From Kiloniellales bacterium (GTDB lineage: Bacteria; Pseudomonadota; Alphaproteobacteria; Kiloniellales; JAKSDN01), in the NCBI GenBank assembly GCA_030064845.1, contig JASJEC010000029.1, forward strand, positions 1-59,957: a DNA stretch of 59,957 bases, written 5' to 3'. Each line of letters begins with the position of its first letter. The stretch's first letter is position 1. Both the position numbers and the translations under genes were made by a program. Positions 37,600 to 47,319 of this stretch are shown piece after piece. The notes beneath the pieces are model-generated. The model was given only the letters and a program-made list of their open reading frames with translations, did no database searches and was not told where the DNA came from.

Positions 37600-40500
37600 A
37601 CGCGGTCACCGGCACCAGAGAAGCGCCGAGCGGCCCTTTGGCCGCGCAGGAGGGCGGCCTGGAAGCACGTTCGAACCTGACGCGCAGCCAGTTCCTTATC
37701 TGGGCCGGCCAGAAGTTGGCGCCGTTGATTCCCCACTACAACATGGGTTGGCGCTTCGATCTGCCGCTGCCGGTCGACGCAGAAGCCTTCCGCCGCGCCT
37801 TTGACAGCGTCGTGCGTCGCTGCGAGGCCTTGCGCATCGTCTTCGAGGAATGCGACGGCGCGCCCCGCCAGCGGGTGCTGTCGGATGCGGCGGGGGCGCT
37901 TGCCGTCGTCAGGGTCGGAAGCGAGGCGGAAGCCCGGGACTGGATCGAGGCGCGTGTCCGACATCGCTTCAATCTGGCCCGGGAAACCTTCGACACGGCG
38001 CTGATCGAGCTGTCCGACAAACACTGGATCTGGTTCTTCAACCAGCATCACCTCGTGACCGACGCTGCTTCGGGCTCTCTCATCTTCGACGAGGTAGCCC
38101 GCGCCTATGCCGCCGAGTTGGACGGCAGCCCTCCCGACAACACGGCATTGCCCGCCTATACCGCCTATGCGGAGAACGAGAGGCGAAGCAGGAGCCAGGA
38201 ACCGGCCGCCTTCTCGGCCGCGGGAACCCCGCCGCCGTCGCTCTACGGCGCGCCGCCGATTGGCGCCAGCCACGCCGGAGACCGCCTCGTCCTGCCGCTC
38301 GGCACGGAGCGCGCCGAAAGGCTCCGAAGCCTCGCCCAGGAGGAGGGTTTCCAGGGACTCAATCTGCACCAATCGCTGTTCAACATCTTCGCGACCACGC
38401 TCTCGGCCTGGATCGGACGGGTTTCGGGCCAGCATGCTTTCGCGCTTGGCGTCATGACCCATGGCCGCACTTCAAAGGAGTTCAAGCGGACCGCGGGTCT
38501 CGGTGTAGAGCTCCTGCCTCTCGAAGCCGCGCTCGAAGACGGCGAAACCTTTCGGACGCTCCACGGCAAGGTCGTAGAGGAGGCATTCAAGCTGCTGCGC
38601 CACGCCTCTCCGGGAGTCAGCACGGCCCAGGACCACGCCCGCTTCAATGCCGTACTGAATTACATCCCCATGCGTTTCGGGAAGTTCGGCGACGCGCTCC
38701 CGGGGGTCGAATGGCTCTATCCCGGTTGCGGCGATGCCAAGCATCTGCTGCGCCTGAGCGTGATGGACTTCACGGGCAGCGGAGACTTGACGCTCTATCT
38801 CGACGTCAACGCCTCGCTTCAGGAGGTCTGCCGGCCGCAACGGCTTTCCGAGCACTTCCTCCGCCTGCTCGATGCTTTCCTCAGCTCGCCGGACAGCCAG
38901 ATCGAGGCGGTGCCTCTCGCCGGTGCGGCGGAGGCTTCGGCCCGGCTGACCGCCTCGGCGGTCGGCGCCTGCGCCGAGGCGGCCCCAGCCGTTGACGTGC
39001 TCGAGGCTTTCCGGGCCCATGTAACGTCCGAAGCGGACCGTCCCTTCTTGGTCGACGAAAACGGCGAGCTGTCGCGGGGCGATCTCGACGCCTGGTCGAG
39101 CGCCATAGCCGAGAGCCTGGCACGAGAGGGTGTCACGCCGGGATCGCTGGTAGGCGTCAGCGTTACGCGTTCGTCCGAACTGGTCGCGGCCCTGCTCGGC
39201 ACCTTGAAGGCCGGCGCCGCCTTCGTTCCGCTCGATCCCACGCAGCCGCCCGCGCGCCTCGACGCCATCGTCGAGCAGGCCGGGCTCCGGCTGGTTGTCA
39301 CCGAACGAAGGTTGGGCGGGCACTGGCAGGCGGCGGTCCCCAGGCTGCTGGTCGAAGACCTGCCGCGAAGGCCATCGACGGCCTGGCGCGCGCCGGCGCC
39401 GGCAGCGGAAGCCGCCGCCTACGTCATCTTCACCTCCGGCTCCACCGGCGTGCCCAAGGGCGTGCGCATCCGGCGCGCTGCGCTCGCCCGCTATGCTGCC
39501 TGGGCGCACGGGGTCTTCGCCCACGGCGAGCCCAAGGTCTGGTCGCTGCATTCCCCGACCGGCTTCGACCTGACGATCACCTCGATCTTCGCCCCGCTCG
39601 TCGGCGGCGGCGGTATCCGCGCCTACCGCGAAGTGCTGGATGGCCCCGACCTCTCGGTCCTTAAGGTGTTCGCCGACGATGCGGTGGACGTGGTCAAGCT
39701 GACCCCCGCCCATCTGCAGCTGGCGGTCGAGGTGGGGGAACCGGTGCAGCGCATCGGGACGCTCGTTCTGGGCGGCGAGGACCTTACCGTAGCCCTGGCC
39801 GGCCGGGCCCGGAGCGTGCTGGGCGGCCATATCGAGATTCTCAATGAGTACGGACCGACCGAGGCGACGGTCGGCTGCATGATCCACCGCTTCGACCCGG
39901 CGACCGATACCGGCGCCTCCGTGCCGATCGGACGGCCCGCCGAGGCGACCGGCATCTACGTGCTCGACGCCGGCCTAAACCCGGTACCGGACAACGTCAT
40001 CGGCGAACTCCACATCGGCGGGGTCGAGCGTCTGGCCGACGGCTACCAGAACCTGGCGGAGGAGACGGCGAAGCGGTTCCTGCCCGATCCCTTCCTGCCC
40101 GGCGGCAAGATGTACAAGTCCGGCGATCTCGCCTCCGTCGCGCCTGACGGCGTAGTGCGCTACCACGGCCGCGCCGACGAACAGATCAAGATTCGAGGCG
40201 TGCGCATCGAGCTCGCCGAGATCCGCCAGATGGTGCTGGCTCATAGCGGGGTCACGGACTGCGTGCTCGATCTGATCGAGCCGGCGGCCTCAGCGCCGTC
40301 GCGCTGCCGGGAGTGCGGGCTGGGCGCCGATTATCCCGAGGTGGAAGTCGACGAAACGGGGCTCTGCGGCATCTGCCGCGACTACGCCGTCTACAAGGAG
40401 AAGGCCGCCGCCTACTTCCGCTCCATGGACGAGTTGCGCACGCTGGTCGAGCGCAACGGCCGGCGCAGGACCGGCCGCTTCGACTGTCTGATGCTGTTCT

Positions 40501-41837
40501 CCGGCGGCAAGGACAGCACCTACGCGCTCTGCCGCATGGCCGAGCTGACGCCACGGATCCTGGCGGCCACTCTCGACAACGGCTTCCTTTCGGACGAGGC
40601 TAAGGCCAACATCACCCGGGTCACCGAGGCCTTGGGCATCGAGCATCGCTTTATGACCGCGCCAGGCATGAACGCCATCTTCGTCGACAGCCTGAAGCGG
40701 CACGCCAACGTCTGCAACGGCTGCTTCAAGACGATCTACACACTGGGGCTCAAGACCGCGCGCGACGAGGGCATCCCGCTCATCGTGACCGGCCTGTCGC
40801 GCGGCCAGCTGTTCGAGACGCGCTTGGCACCGGAGCTGTTCAACCGGCCGGCGGTCGACGTCGGCGAGATCGACCGCTTCGTTCTCGAGGCGCGCAAGAC
40901 CTACCACCGGGTGGAGGACACCGCCGCACGGCTGCTGAACGGCGACCTTTTCCGGGACGACGCGATCTTCAACGAGATCGAGTTCGTCGACTTCTACCGC
41001 TATTGCGACGTCCCGCTCGAGGCGGTCTACGCCTATCTCAACACGCACGCGCCCTGGTCCCGGCCCAGGGACACGGGCCGCTCGACCAACTGCCTGATCA
41101 ACGACGTCGGCATCCACGTGCACAAGCGGCGGCGCGGCTACCACAACTACGCACTGCCCTACAGCTGGGACGTGCGCATGGGGCACAAGACCCGGGACGC
41201 CGCCCTGGACGAGCTGGACGACGAGATCGATGAGGATCGCGTCGCAGCCATCCTGGAGAAGATCGGCTTCGACGAGCCCGTCGATCCGCCGGATTTCGGG
41301 GAAGCGCGGCTGGCGTGCTATTTCACGGCCAAGGACACGGTGGGACCGAGCGATCTCCGTCGCTCCCTTGCCGAGCGCCTGCCCCGCGAGATGATCCCTG
41401 CAACCTTCACTCAGGTCCCATCGATCCCCTTGACCGCCAACGGCAAGGTCGATCGCGCCGCGCTCGCGGCCCTGCCGAGGATCAACGCCGCGACCGGCGA
41501 TGCCCAGCCAATCGGGCCGCGCAACCAGGCCGAACGGCAGCTCCACGGCATTTGGCGCGAGATCCTTCGGCTCGGGAGCCTCGGCGTGGAGGACAACTTC
41601 TTCGAACTTGGCGGTGATTCGATCGCCGCGATTCGGATTGCCTCGCGCGCCACGGAAGCGGGCCTGGCGATGAACGCGACCGATGTTTTCAGCCACCAGA
41701 CTATTGCCGCCCTGGCGCGCGCGCTGGAGTCGCCTTGCGCGCCTACACCGGAAACCGCCCCGCCGCCGCGCCTCGCGCTCGACGACAAAGCGCGGGCGCG
41801 TCTTGCCGCCATGTTCGGCAAGCGACCCGATGGGTGA
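37596..41837 (+). CDS. NRPS module C-A-PCP with a PP-loop ATP pyrophosphatase domain embedded in the A domain
   Basis: Protein of 1413 residues. Condensation domain about 25-440 (active site HHLVTD, 151-156; the usual Gly after Asp is Ala). Adenylation about 460-1290: A3 FTSGSTGVPKG (612-622), A8 GRADEQIKIRGVRIE (858-872), A10 ANGKVDR (1281-1287). Carrier Ser1342 in LGGDS. The specificity residues read D658, L659, T662, K701, V724, G726, E751, V759, G760, K1284, which is the Asn/Asp pattern, nearer to Asn. Residues of about 901-1238, between A8 and A9, are a separate enzyme: CREC (904-907) and CGIC (924-927) zinc-type pairs, PP-loop SGGKDS (969-974), CNGC (1040-1043), Cys1166 and a C-terminal GHKTRDAAL helix, as in N-acetyl-sugar amidotransferases (WbpG/PseA type). 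Confidence 0.93.
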   Translation: MNAVTGTREAPSGPLAAQEGGLEARSNLTRSQFLIWAGQKLAPLIPHYNMGWRFDLPLPVDAEAFRRAFDSVVRRCEALRIVFEECDGAPRQRVLSDAAGALAVVRVGSEAEARDWIEARVRHRFNLARETFDTALIELSDKHWIWFFNQHHLVTDAASGSLIFDEVARAYAAELDGSPPDNTALPAYTAYAENERRSRSQEPAAFSAAGTPPPSLYGAPPIGASHAGDRLVLPLGTERAERLRSLAQEEGFQGLNLHQSLFNIFATTLSAWIGRVSGQHAFALGVMTHGRTSKEFKRTAGLGVELLPLEAALEDGETFRTLHGKVVEEAFKLLRHASPGVSTAQDHARFNAVLNYIPMRFGKFGDALPGVEWLYPGCGDAKHLLRLSVMDFTGSGDLTLYLDVNASLQEVCRPQRLSEHFLRLLDAFLSSPDSQIEAVPLAGAAEASARLTASAVGACAEAAPAVDVLEAFRAHVTSEADRPFLVDENGELSRGDLDAWSSAIAESLAREGVTPGSLVGVSVTRSSELVAALLGTLKAGAAFVPLDPTQPPARLDAIVEQAGLRLVVTERRLGGHWQAAVPRLLVEDLPRRPSTAWRAPAPAAEAAAYVIFTSGSTGVPKGVRIRRAALARYAAWAHGVFAHGEPKVWSLHSPTGFDLTITSIFAPLVGGGGIRAYREVLDGPDLSVLKVFADDAVDVVKLTPAHLQLAVEVGEPVQRIGTLVLGGEDLTVALAGRARSVLGGHIEILNEYGPTEATVGCMIHRFDPATDTGASVPIGRPAEATGIYVLDAGLNPVPDNVIGELHIGGVERLADGYQNLAEETAKRFLPDPFLPGGKMYKSGDLASVAPDGVVRYHGRADEQIKIRGVRIELAEIRQMVLAHSGVTDCVLDLIEPAASAPSRCRECGLGADYPEVEVDETGLCGICRDYAVYKEKAAAYFRSMDELRTLVERNGRRRTGRFDCLMLFSGGKDSTYALCRMAELTPRILAATLDNGFLSDEAKANITRVTEALGIEHRFMTAPGMNAIFVDSLKRHANVCNGCFKTIYTLGLKTARDEGIPLIVTGLSRGQLFETRLAPELFNRPAVDVGEIDRFVLEARKTYHRVEDTAARLLNGDLFRDDAIFNEIEFVDFYRYCDVPLEAVYAYLNTHAPWSRPRDTGRSTNCLINDVGIHVHKRRRGYHNYALPYSWDVRMGHKTRDAALDELDDEIDEDRVAAILEKIGFDEPVDPPDFGEARLACYFTAKDTVGPSDLRRSLAERLPREMIPATFTQVPSIPLTANGKVDRAALAALPRINAATGDAQPIGPRNQAERQLHGIWREILRLGSLGVEDNFFELGGDSIAAIRIASRATEAGLAMNATDVFSHQTIAALARALESPCAPTPETAPPPRLALDDKARARLAAMFGKRPDG

Positions 41838-44800
41838 CCGACCGGAGAGCTTCGCTGGGATCGAGGACGCCTACCCGCTGACCTCGGCCCAGGCGGGCAT
41901 GCTGTTCCACAGCCTCGCGGAACCGGGCAGCGGCGTCTATATCGGCCAACTCAAGGCGCTCCTGCCCGACGACCTGGATATCGACGCCTTCAAGGCGGCC
42001 TGGGACGCGACTATTCGCCGCCACGGCGCGCTTCGGGCCCAGTTCGTCTGGGAGGGCCTGGACGATCCGGTCCTGGTGATCAAGGAACACGCCGAGGCGA
42101 CCTGGACCGAGCTCGACTGCCGGCATCTCGAAAGCGAGGCGGAGCAGCAGGAAGCCCTGGACCGTTACATGGCGGCCGCCCGCCGCGAGGGCCTCGACCT
42201 GGCCGAGGCGCCGGTCATGAAGCTGGCCCTGTTGCAGCGGGCCGACGGGCGCCGCCGCTTCGTCTGGACCTGCCACCATGCGCTGGTCGACGATTGGTCG
42301 GCCGCGATCGTCATCAAGGAGGTGGCGCGCCGCTATGCCCGAGGCGGGGTCGCGAAGAACGGCGCAGCGGATCCCGTTCTGCCGTTCCGCGCTTTCGCCG
42401 AGTGGCTGGCCCAGCGCGACCGGCCGGAGAGCGAGAGCTATTGGCGCGCGGTGGTCGAGGGCCTCCCATCACCGACCCGGCTCCAGACCGCGCCGGTCGA
42501 GATCGGTGCCGGAGAGCCGGACTCCTTCGGCGCTGTCGAGATCAGGCTGTCGGCCGAGGCGACAGAACGGCTTCGTACCCTGGCGTCTTCCCTTCGCGTC
42601 ACCCTGAGCGCCCTGGTCACGGCCGCCTGGGCCGTCGTCCTCCATCGGGCGAGCGGCCTCGACGACGTCGCCTTCGGCGTAGCCTACACCCAGAGGCCGC
42701 CGGAACTGACCGGGATCGAGGAAGCCGTCGGCAATTTCGTGACGACCCTGCCGGCCCGGCTGCGTCTCGGCGACCACGCCACGCTGCGGGATGCGGTGCA
42801 GGCGCGGCACCGCGATTCCCTGTCGGCGCGCGAGCACGACGCGACGCCGCTCACCAGCATCCAGCGATACAGCGGCTTCCCGGCCAGCCAGCCCCTCTTC
42901 GATACCATCGTGGCCCTGGAGCAGGTCCCGGCCGAAAACGCGGCCGAAAGGCCGGGCGGCCAGCTGTTCACCGACGTCGCGATCAGCGATCAGAGCAACT
43001 ATCCCCTTGCCCTGCTGGTCGAACCCGGCGAGGCGCTCGGCTTGAAGCTGCTGCACGATCCGGCGACCTACGGCGCGGCGGCCGCCGACCTGCTGCTCTC
43101 CATGACCGAGGCGGCCCTCTCGGCGCTGCCGGATTGGCTCGATGCCCCGCCCTTCGATCTGCCGGTCATGACCGAGGCCGAGGCTGCCCGGGCCGCAGCC
43201 GGCGACGCGGCGATCGAGGCCCTTCCGGAACTCGGCCCGGTGCACGAAGCGATCCTAGCGCAGGCGCGGAGCGGGCCCGAGACGCCCGCGGTGATCTGCG
43301 GCGACACCGTTCTGACCTACGGGGATCTGGAACGGCAGTCCGCTGCGTGGGCGCGGCGCCTGCTGGCCCGGGGTCTCGGCACCGGCAAGAGGGTGGCGAT
43401 TTTCCTCGACCCCGGTCCCGAGGTCTTCGTGGCAATGCTCGGCGCACTGAGAGCCGGCTGCGCCTACGTCCCGATGGACGCGCGCTATCCGTCTGAGCGT
43501 CTCGGGCACATGCTCGAGGACAGCAGAGCGGCCGTTGTCCTGACCGCGCGCGCCCACCTGAACGACCTGCCCGAGGGCGCTCCGCCAGCGCTCCTGCTCG
43601 ACGCGCCGCCGCCGGCACCGGAAGAGGACGCTCCGCTCCCGGGCGTGACCCCCGACCGGATCGCCTACGTCATCTACACCTCCGGCTCCCAGGGCGTTCC
43701 GAAAGGCGTCATGGTGAGCCACGCCAATCTCACCGCCTCGACCGCCGCCCGCCTCGCCTTCTACGACGAGCCGCCCAAAGCCTACCTGCTGCTCTCGTCG
43801 ATCTCTTTCGACAGCTCGGTCGCCGGCATCTATTGGACACTGTGCACCGGCGGGGCGCTGGTATTGCCGCACGACAACGCCGAGACCGACATGGCGGCGC
43901 TGGGCGGCATCATCGCCCGGCGGGGCGTGACGCATACGCTCTGCCTGCCGTCGCTCTACGAGACGATCCTGACCTACGTTCCTCGCGAGCAGCTCGCGTC
44001 CTTCAGGGTCGTGATCGCGGCCGGCGAGGAACTCCCGCGTAACGTCGCCGCCTGCCACGCGGACCGCCTGCCCGGCACCCGGCTCTACAACGAATACGGA
44101 CCGACCGAGGCGACCGTCTGGTGCACGGCCTGTCGGGTCGACGCCGCCGAGCCCGCCGGGCGGATTCCTATCGGCCGGCCGGTTCCCGGCGCGCGGATCG
44201 TGCTGCGCGACGCGCGCCAGAGGCCGGTGCCCAACGGGCTGCCCGCCGAGCTCCTGGTCGGCGGCGCCGGGGTCGCGGCCGGCTATGTCGGCCTGGCGGC
44301 GGAGACCGGCGCGCGTTTCCTGCCGGACCCTCAAGACCCGGACCGCCGTCTCTACCGCACCGGCGATCTGGTTCGCCGCCGGCCCGACGGCCAGCTCGAC
44401 TACATCGGCAGGGCCGACAACCAGATCAAGATTAGGGGTTACCGGGTTGAGCCCGGCGAGGTCGAGGCCCGCCTGGCGGATCGGCCCGAGGTCAAGCAGG
44501 TCGCCGTGGTGCCCTTCGGCGTCGGCGCCCAGATGACGCTCGCGGCCTACATCGTCGCGGATCCAGAGAGCTTTCCGAGCCAGCAAGACCTGCAGGCCCA
44601 CGCCCGGCGCATGCTGCCGGACTGGATGGTGCCGTCCCGGTTCATTCTGATCGAGACGCTGCCCCGCACGGCGAACGGCAAGCTCGATGTGGCCGCCTTG
44701 CCGAAACCCACGCAGCCGGAAGGCGACCACAAGGCGGCGGCGCGTCCCCGAACGCCGCTCGAGCGTGATCTCGTGCGGATCTGGCAAGCCGTGCTGTGGC

Positions 44801-46596
44801 TCGACCGGGAACCCGGCGTTACCGAGGACTTCTTCGCGCTCGGCGGACACTCCCTGCTCTCGATCAGGCTGGTCAACGAAATCGAGGAGCAACTCGGCCT
44901 GAAATTGCCGATATCCGCCCTCGCCAGGGTCACGACGATCGCCGACCAGTCAGCCATGCTCGAGGCCACTGCCAGTCTCGAAACGACGACCGCGTCGGCG
45001 GCGCCGGTCCAGGACGAGGACGACCCCTTCGCGGGCCTGTTCGAGGAAGAGGTGCGGTCGATCCTCGCCTACACCGCCGGCTGGCCAGGCGAACCTGCAT
45101 TGCCAAACGGGGCGATACGAGCGCTCTCTCGCCAGGGCTCGCTGCCACCCCTCTTCTGGTGCTGCAACAGCGGACATGAGGTCGCGCAGATGGCGCGATA
45201 CCTGGGACCCGATCAGCCGATCTACGGCTTGCGAACGGGCAAAGGGGTTGTAGATCTTTCACCCGAAAATCATCAGCGCGAAAACCGGCGACTCGCCATG
45301 CATTATTTGCGCGATCTCCTGCGAATCCAGCCGGAAGGTCCCTACTATCTCGGCGGCAACTGCCAGGGCGCCGGGGTCGCGATGGAGCTTGCCCTGGCCC
45401 TGCAGGGCCTCGGCAAGCCCGTGGCACTGGTTGTGCTGATCGACGCGGTTCCGGTTCACGTCTTCCACGGCCGCGTGGCACTGTTTTTTGGCAGGGAACA
45501 CGGAGAAAACCCTTTTCTGCACTTCGCTCGGCCCGAGTTGAGCTGGCAGCGACGGTATCACAGGCATAGTCTCGACCTTATCCACGGGCCGCATGGGAAT
45601 TACTTCGACGAGCCGCAGGTGCAGCCGCTCTGCGCGCTTCTTGCTGCCCGCCTGGCCGAAGCGCGGGAGGAGACGCCCCTGCCCCTGCCCGACGCGAGCT
45701 GTCGAATCGAGTGGCTGGCCGCCGACAGATTGCCGACCCTGGCCCTAGGCGAGCGGCGCAGGCTCTCGGTCACGCTGCGAAACGCGGGTCCCCTGGTCTG
45801 GGGACCGACCGAAGAGAGCGGTCTGCGCCTGGCCAACCGCTGGCTCGACCAGGACGGACAGCCGCGCGTGTGGAAGGACGGCGCTGCCCCGATCGAGGAG
45901 CGCTGGCTGCCGGGCGAGAGCCGCACGTTCGCGCTGTGGATCGAGGCGCCGAAGAAGGCCGGTTCGTGGCGGCTGGAGCTCGACCTCGTCGAAGAAGGCG
46001 CCGCCCGCTTCTCGAGCCGCGGCGCGGCGCCCATGATCCTCGATGTTGAAGTCTCCGGCATGGCTGCGGCGGCGCCTGACCCGGCTCCGTCGGCGCGTAA
46101 CGCGACGCCGCGACTGGGCCGCCCCGAGACCAGCGGCGAAGAGCGGGGCGGCACACTCACGGACGCGCTCGTCGAGGCGCGTCAGGCGCTCCGCCGGGGC
46201 AACTACGAGACCGGCGCAGCACTGCTTTCCCGGGTCCGGACCGAGCTTCGGCCGCTTTTCGTCGCACTCGGCGAAATCGAGCTCGACCGCGGCGAGCTCC
46301 GGAAAGCCGAGGAGAGCCTGCTCGTGGCGCTCAACCTCGCCCCGAACGACGCCGCAGGGCACTTCGCGCTCGGCCGCCTGCGAGAGAGCCAGGGAAGACG
46401 CTTGGCCGCCTATCGCGCCTACCGGCGCAGCCGCACCCTGGCCGAAGATGAAGACCTGCGCCGCTTCGCGGAAATTGCGATCGAGCGGATCACGCCTGGA
46501 AGACAGCGGGTCCGCAAGATGACCCGAAGACTCCGGAAACGGGCCCGACGCATGCTCGGGCTGGCGCCGTCATTGGGCCAGAGCGCCGAACAATAG
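41830..46596 (+). CDS. Terminal NRPS C-A-PCP-TE with beta-sandwich and TPR extension
   Basis: Protein of 1588 residues from ATG 41830, which overlaps the first NRPS by 8 nt. Condensation about 10-450 (HHALVDD, 149-155). Adenylation about 465-955, with A3 YTSGSQGVPKG where Gln621 replaces the usual Thr; specificity residues D661, S662, A665, L704, I729, A731, E755, V763, W764, K951, for which I have no substrate. Carrier Ser1008 in LGGHS. Thioesterase about 1090-1285: the elbow is GGNCQG, so Cys1178 replaces Ser, with Asp1205 and His1255 as partners. Residues of about 1290-1410 form an Ig-like beta-sandwich (WLPGESRTFALW, ELDLVEEG), and 1440-1555 hold TPR-like repeats, followed by a basic tail. 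The last two parts are not usual in NRPSs. Confidence 0.92.
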   Translation: MGDRPESFAGIEDAYPLTSAQAGMLFHSLAEPGSGVYIGQLKALLPDDLDIDAFKAAWDATIRRHGALRAQFVWEGLDDPVLVIKEHAEATWTELDCRHLESEAEQQEALDRYMAAARREGLDLAEAPVMKLALLQRADGRRRFVWTCHHALVDDWSAAIVIKEVARRYARGGVAKNGAADPVLPFRAFAEWLAQRDRPESESYWRAVVEGLPSPTRLQTAPVEIGAGEPDSFGAVEIRLSAEATERLRTLASSLRVTLSALVTAAWAVVLHRASGLDDVAFGVAYTQRPPELTGIEEAVGNFVTTLPARLRLGDHATLRDAVQARHRDSLSAREHDATPLTSIQRYSGFPASQPLFDTIVALEQVPAENAAERPGGQLFTDVAISDQSNYPLALLVEPGEALGLKLLHDPATYGAAAADLLLSMTEAALSALPDWLDAPPFDLPVMTEAEAARAAAGDAAIEALPELGPVHEAILAQARSGPETPAVICGDTVLTYGDLERQSAAWARRLLARGLGTGKRVAIFLDPGPEVFVAMLGALRAGCAYVPMDARYPSERLGHMLEDSRAAVVLTARAHLNDLPEGAPPALLLDAPPPAPEEDAPLPGVTPDRIAYVIYTSGSQGVPKGVMVSHANLTASTAARLAFYDEPPKAYLLLSSISFDSSVAGIYWTLCTGGALVLPHDNAETDMAALGGIIARRGVTHTLCLPSLYETILTYVPREQLASFRVVIAAGEELPRNVAACHADRLPGTRLYNEYGPTEATVWCTACRVDAAEPAGRIPIGRPVPGARIVLRDARQRPVPNGLPAELLVGGAGVAAGYVGLAAETGARFLPDPQDPDRRLYRTGDLVRRRPDGQLDYIGRADNQIKIRGYRVEPGEVEARLADRPEVKQVAVVPFGVGAQMTLAAYIVADPESFPSQQDLQAHARRMLPDWMVPSRFILIETLPRTANGKLDVAALPKPTQPEGDHKAAARPRTPLERDLVRIWQAVLWLDREPGVTEDFFALGGHSLLSIRLVNEIEEQLGLKLPISALARVTTIADQSAMLEATASLETTTASAAPVQDEDDPFAGLFEEEVRSILAYTAGWPGEPALPNGAIRALSRQGSLPPLFWCCNSGHEVAQMARYLGPDQPIYGLRTGKGVVDLSPENHQRENRRLAMHYLRDLLRIQPEGPYYLGGNCQGAGVAMELALALQGLGKPVALVVLIDAVPVHVFHGRVALFFGREHGENPFLHFARPELSWQRRYHRHSLDLIHGPHGNYFDEPQVQPLCALLAARLAEAREETPLPLPDASCRIEWLAADRLPTLALGERRRLSVTLRNAGPLVWGPTEESGLRLANRWLDQDGQPRVWKDGAAPIEERWLPGESRTFALWIEAPKKAGSWRLELDLVEEGAARFSSRGAAPMILDVEVSGMAAAAPDPAPSARNATPRLGRPETSGEERGGTLTDALVEARQALRRGNYETGAALLSRVRTELRPLFVALGEIELDRGELRKAEESLLVALNLAPNDAAGHFALGRLRESQGRRLAAYRAYRRSRTLAEDEDLRRFAEIAIERITPGRQRVRKMTRRLRKRARRMLGLAPSLGQSAEQ

Positions 46597-47319
46597 GCCC
46601 AGCCCGTCGCGGCGCGTGACGCCGACGGCCGCGTCCTCCGCTTGTACCGCCAGCGCCAAGGTATGCTCCGGCGCCTCCGCGACCTGAAAGTACCACCCGG
46701 CGAGGCCCGCGCAGGTCGCGGTCGCGGTCTCGCCGCGGCCCGAGATCACGAAGGTCGTGGTCCGGTAATCCATGGTCAGCCCCAGACCGAGAGCCTTCGA
46801 ATAGGCTTCCTTCAACGTCCAGAGTCGCAGCAGCCGGGCGTCGCGGGCCGCCGGCTCCAACCCCGCGAGTGCGAGGGCTTCCGCCTCTGCCAGGAAGCGC
46901 GGCACCACCTTTTGCAGATCCCCGGCGCGGGAGCGGCGCTCCACATCGACACCGACAGCAGCCCCTTGCGAGACCGCGCAGAGGACGTGGCCGGCGGTGT
47001 GCGCCAGGTTGAAGTCGAGTGTCGGCAACGCTTGGCCGGCGGCGAGGCACGGCCGGTCGTGGGCGCCGGTCTCGAAGACCCAGCTCTCCGGCGCAGCGCC
47101 GAGCCGGTATGTAAGCGCCCGGCGCAACAGGGCGCGCCCGACGAGCGCCTGCTCGGCCCGCGCGGGAATGCGAAAGCGGTCCACCCTGGCGCGCTCGTCG
47201 GCGGAGAGGATCGAACGACAGAGGCGCACCTGGTCGTCCCGCAAGGGGCCGATCGGTGCCAGCCAGAGATCGACGTCGGCCCGCCGAGGCCCGCACCCGG
47301 TGGGGAGCGCCCCCATCAT
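46570..47319 (-). CDS. Sfp-type 4'-phosphopantetheinyl transferase
   Basis: Protein of 249 residues that transfers phosphopantetheine from CoA to carrier proteins. The magnesium and CoA motifs GVDVER and WTLKEAYSKALGLGL are intact, and the preceding FNLAHTAGHVLCAVS is the usual substrate strand. It is convergent with the NRPS operon and overlaps its 3' end by 27 nt. It most likely activates the three carrier proteins of this cluster. Its start overlaps the stop of the glycosyltransferase gene, so those two are coupled. Confidence 0.95.
   Translation of the reverse strand: MMGALPTGCGPRRADVDLWLAPIGPLRDDQVRLCRSILSADERARVDRFRIPARAEQALVGRALLRRALTYRLGAAPESWVFETGAHDRPCLAAGQALPTLDFNLAHTAGHVLCAVSQGAAVGVDVERRSRAGDLQKVVPRFLAEAEALALAGLEPAARDARLLRLWTLKEAYSKALGLGLTMDYRTTTFVISGRGETATATCAGLAGWYFQVAEAPEHTLALAVQAEDAAVGVTRRDGLGLLFGALAQ

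Noticed and set aside
40298-41311. Methyltransferase domain inserted in the A domain, as in other interrupted A domains
   Set aside because: No SAM-binding GxGxG motif is present; SGGKDS and the cysteine pairs point to a PP-loop enzyme.
37596-46596. Epimerisation domain in either NRPS
   Set aside because: After each carrier I find only the next module or the thioesterase; there is no second HHxxxD region that could be an E domain.
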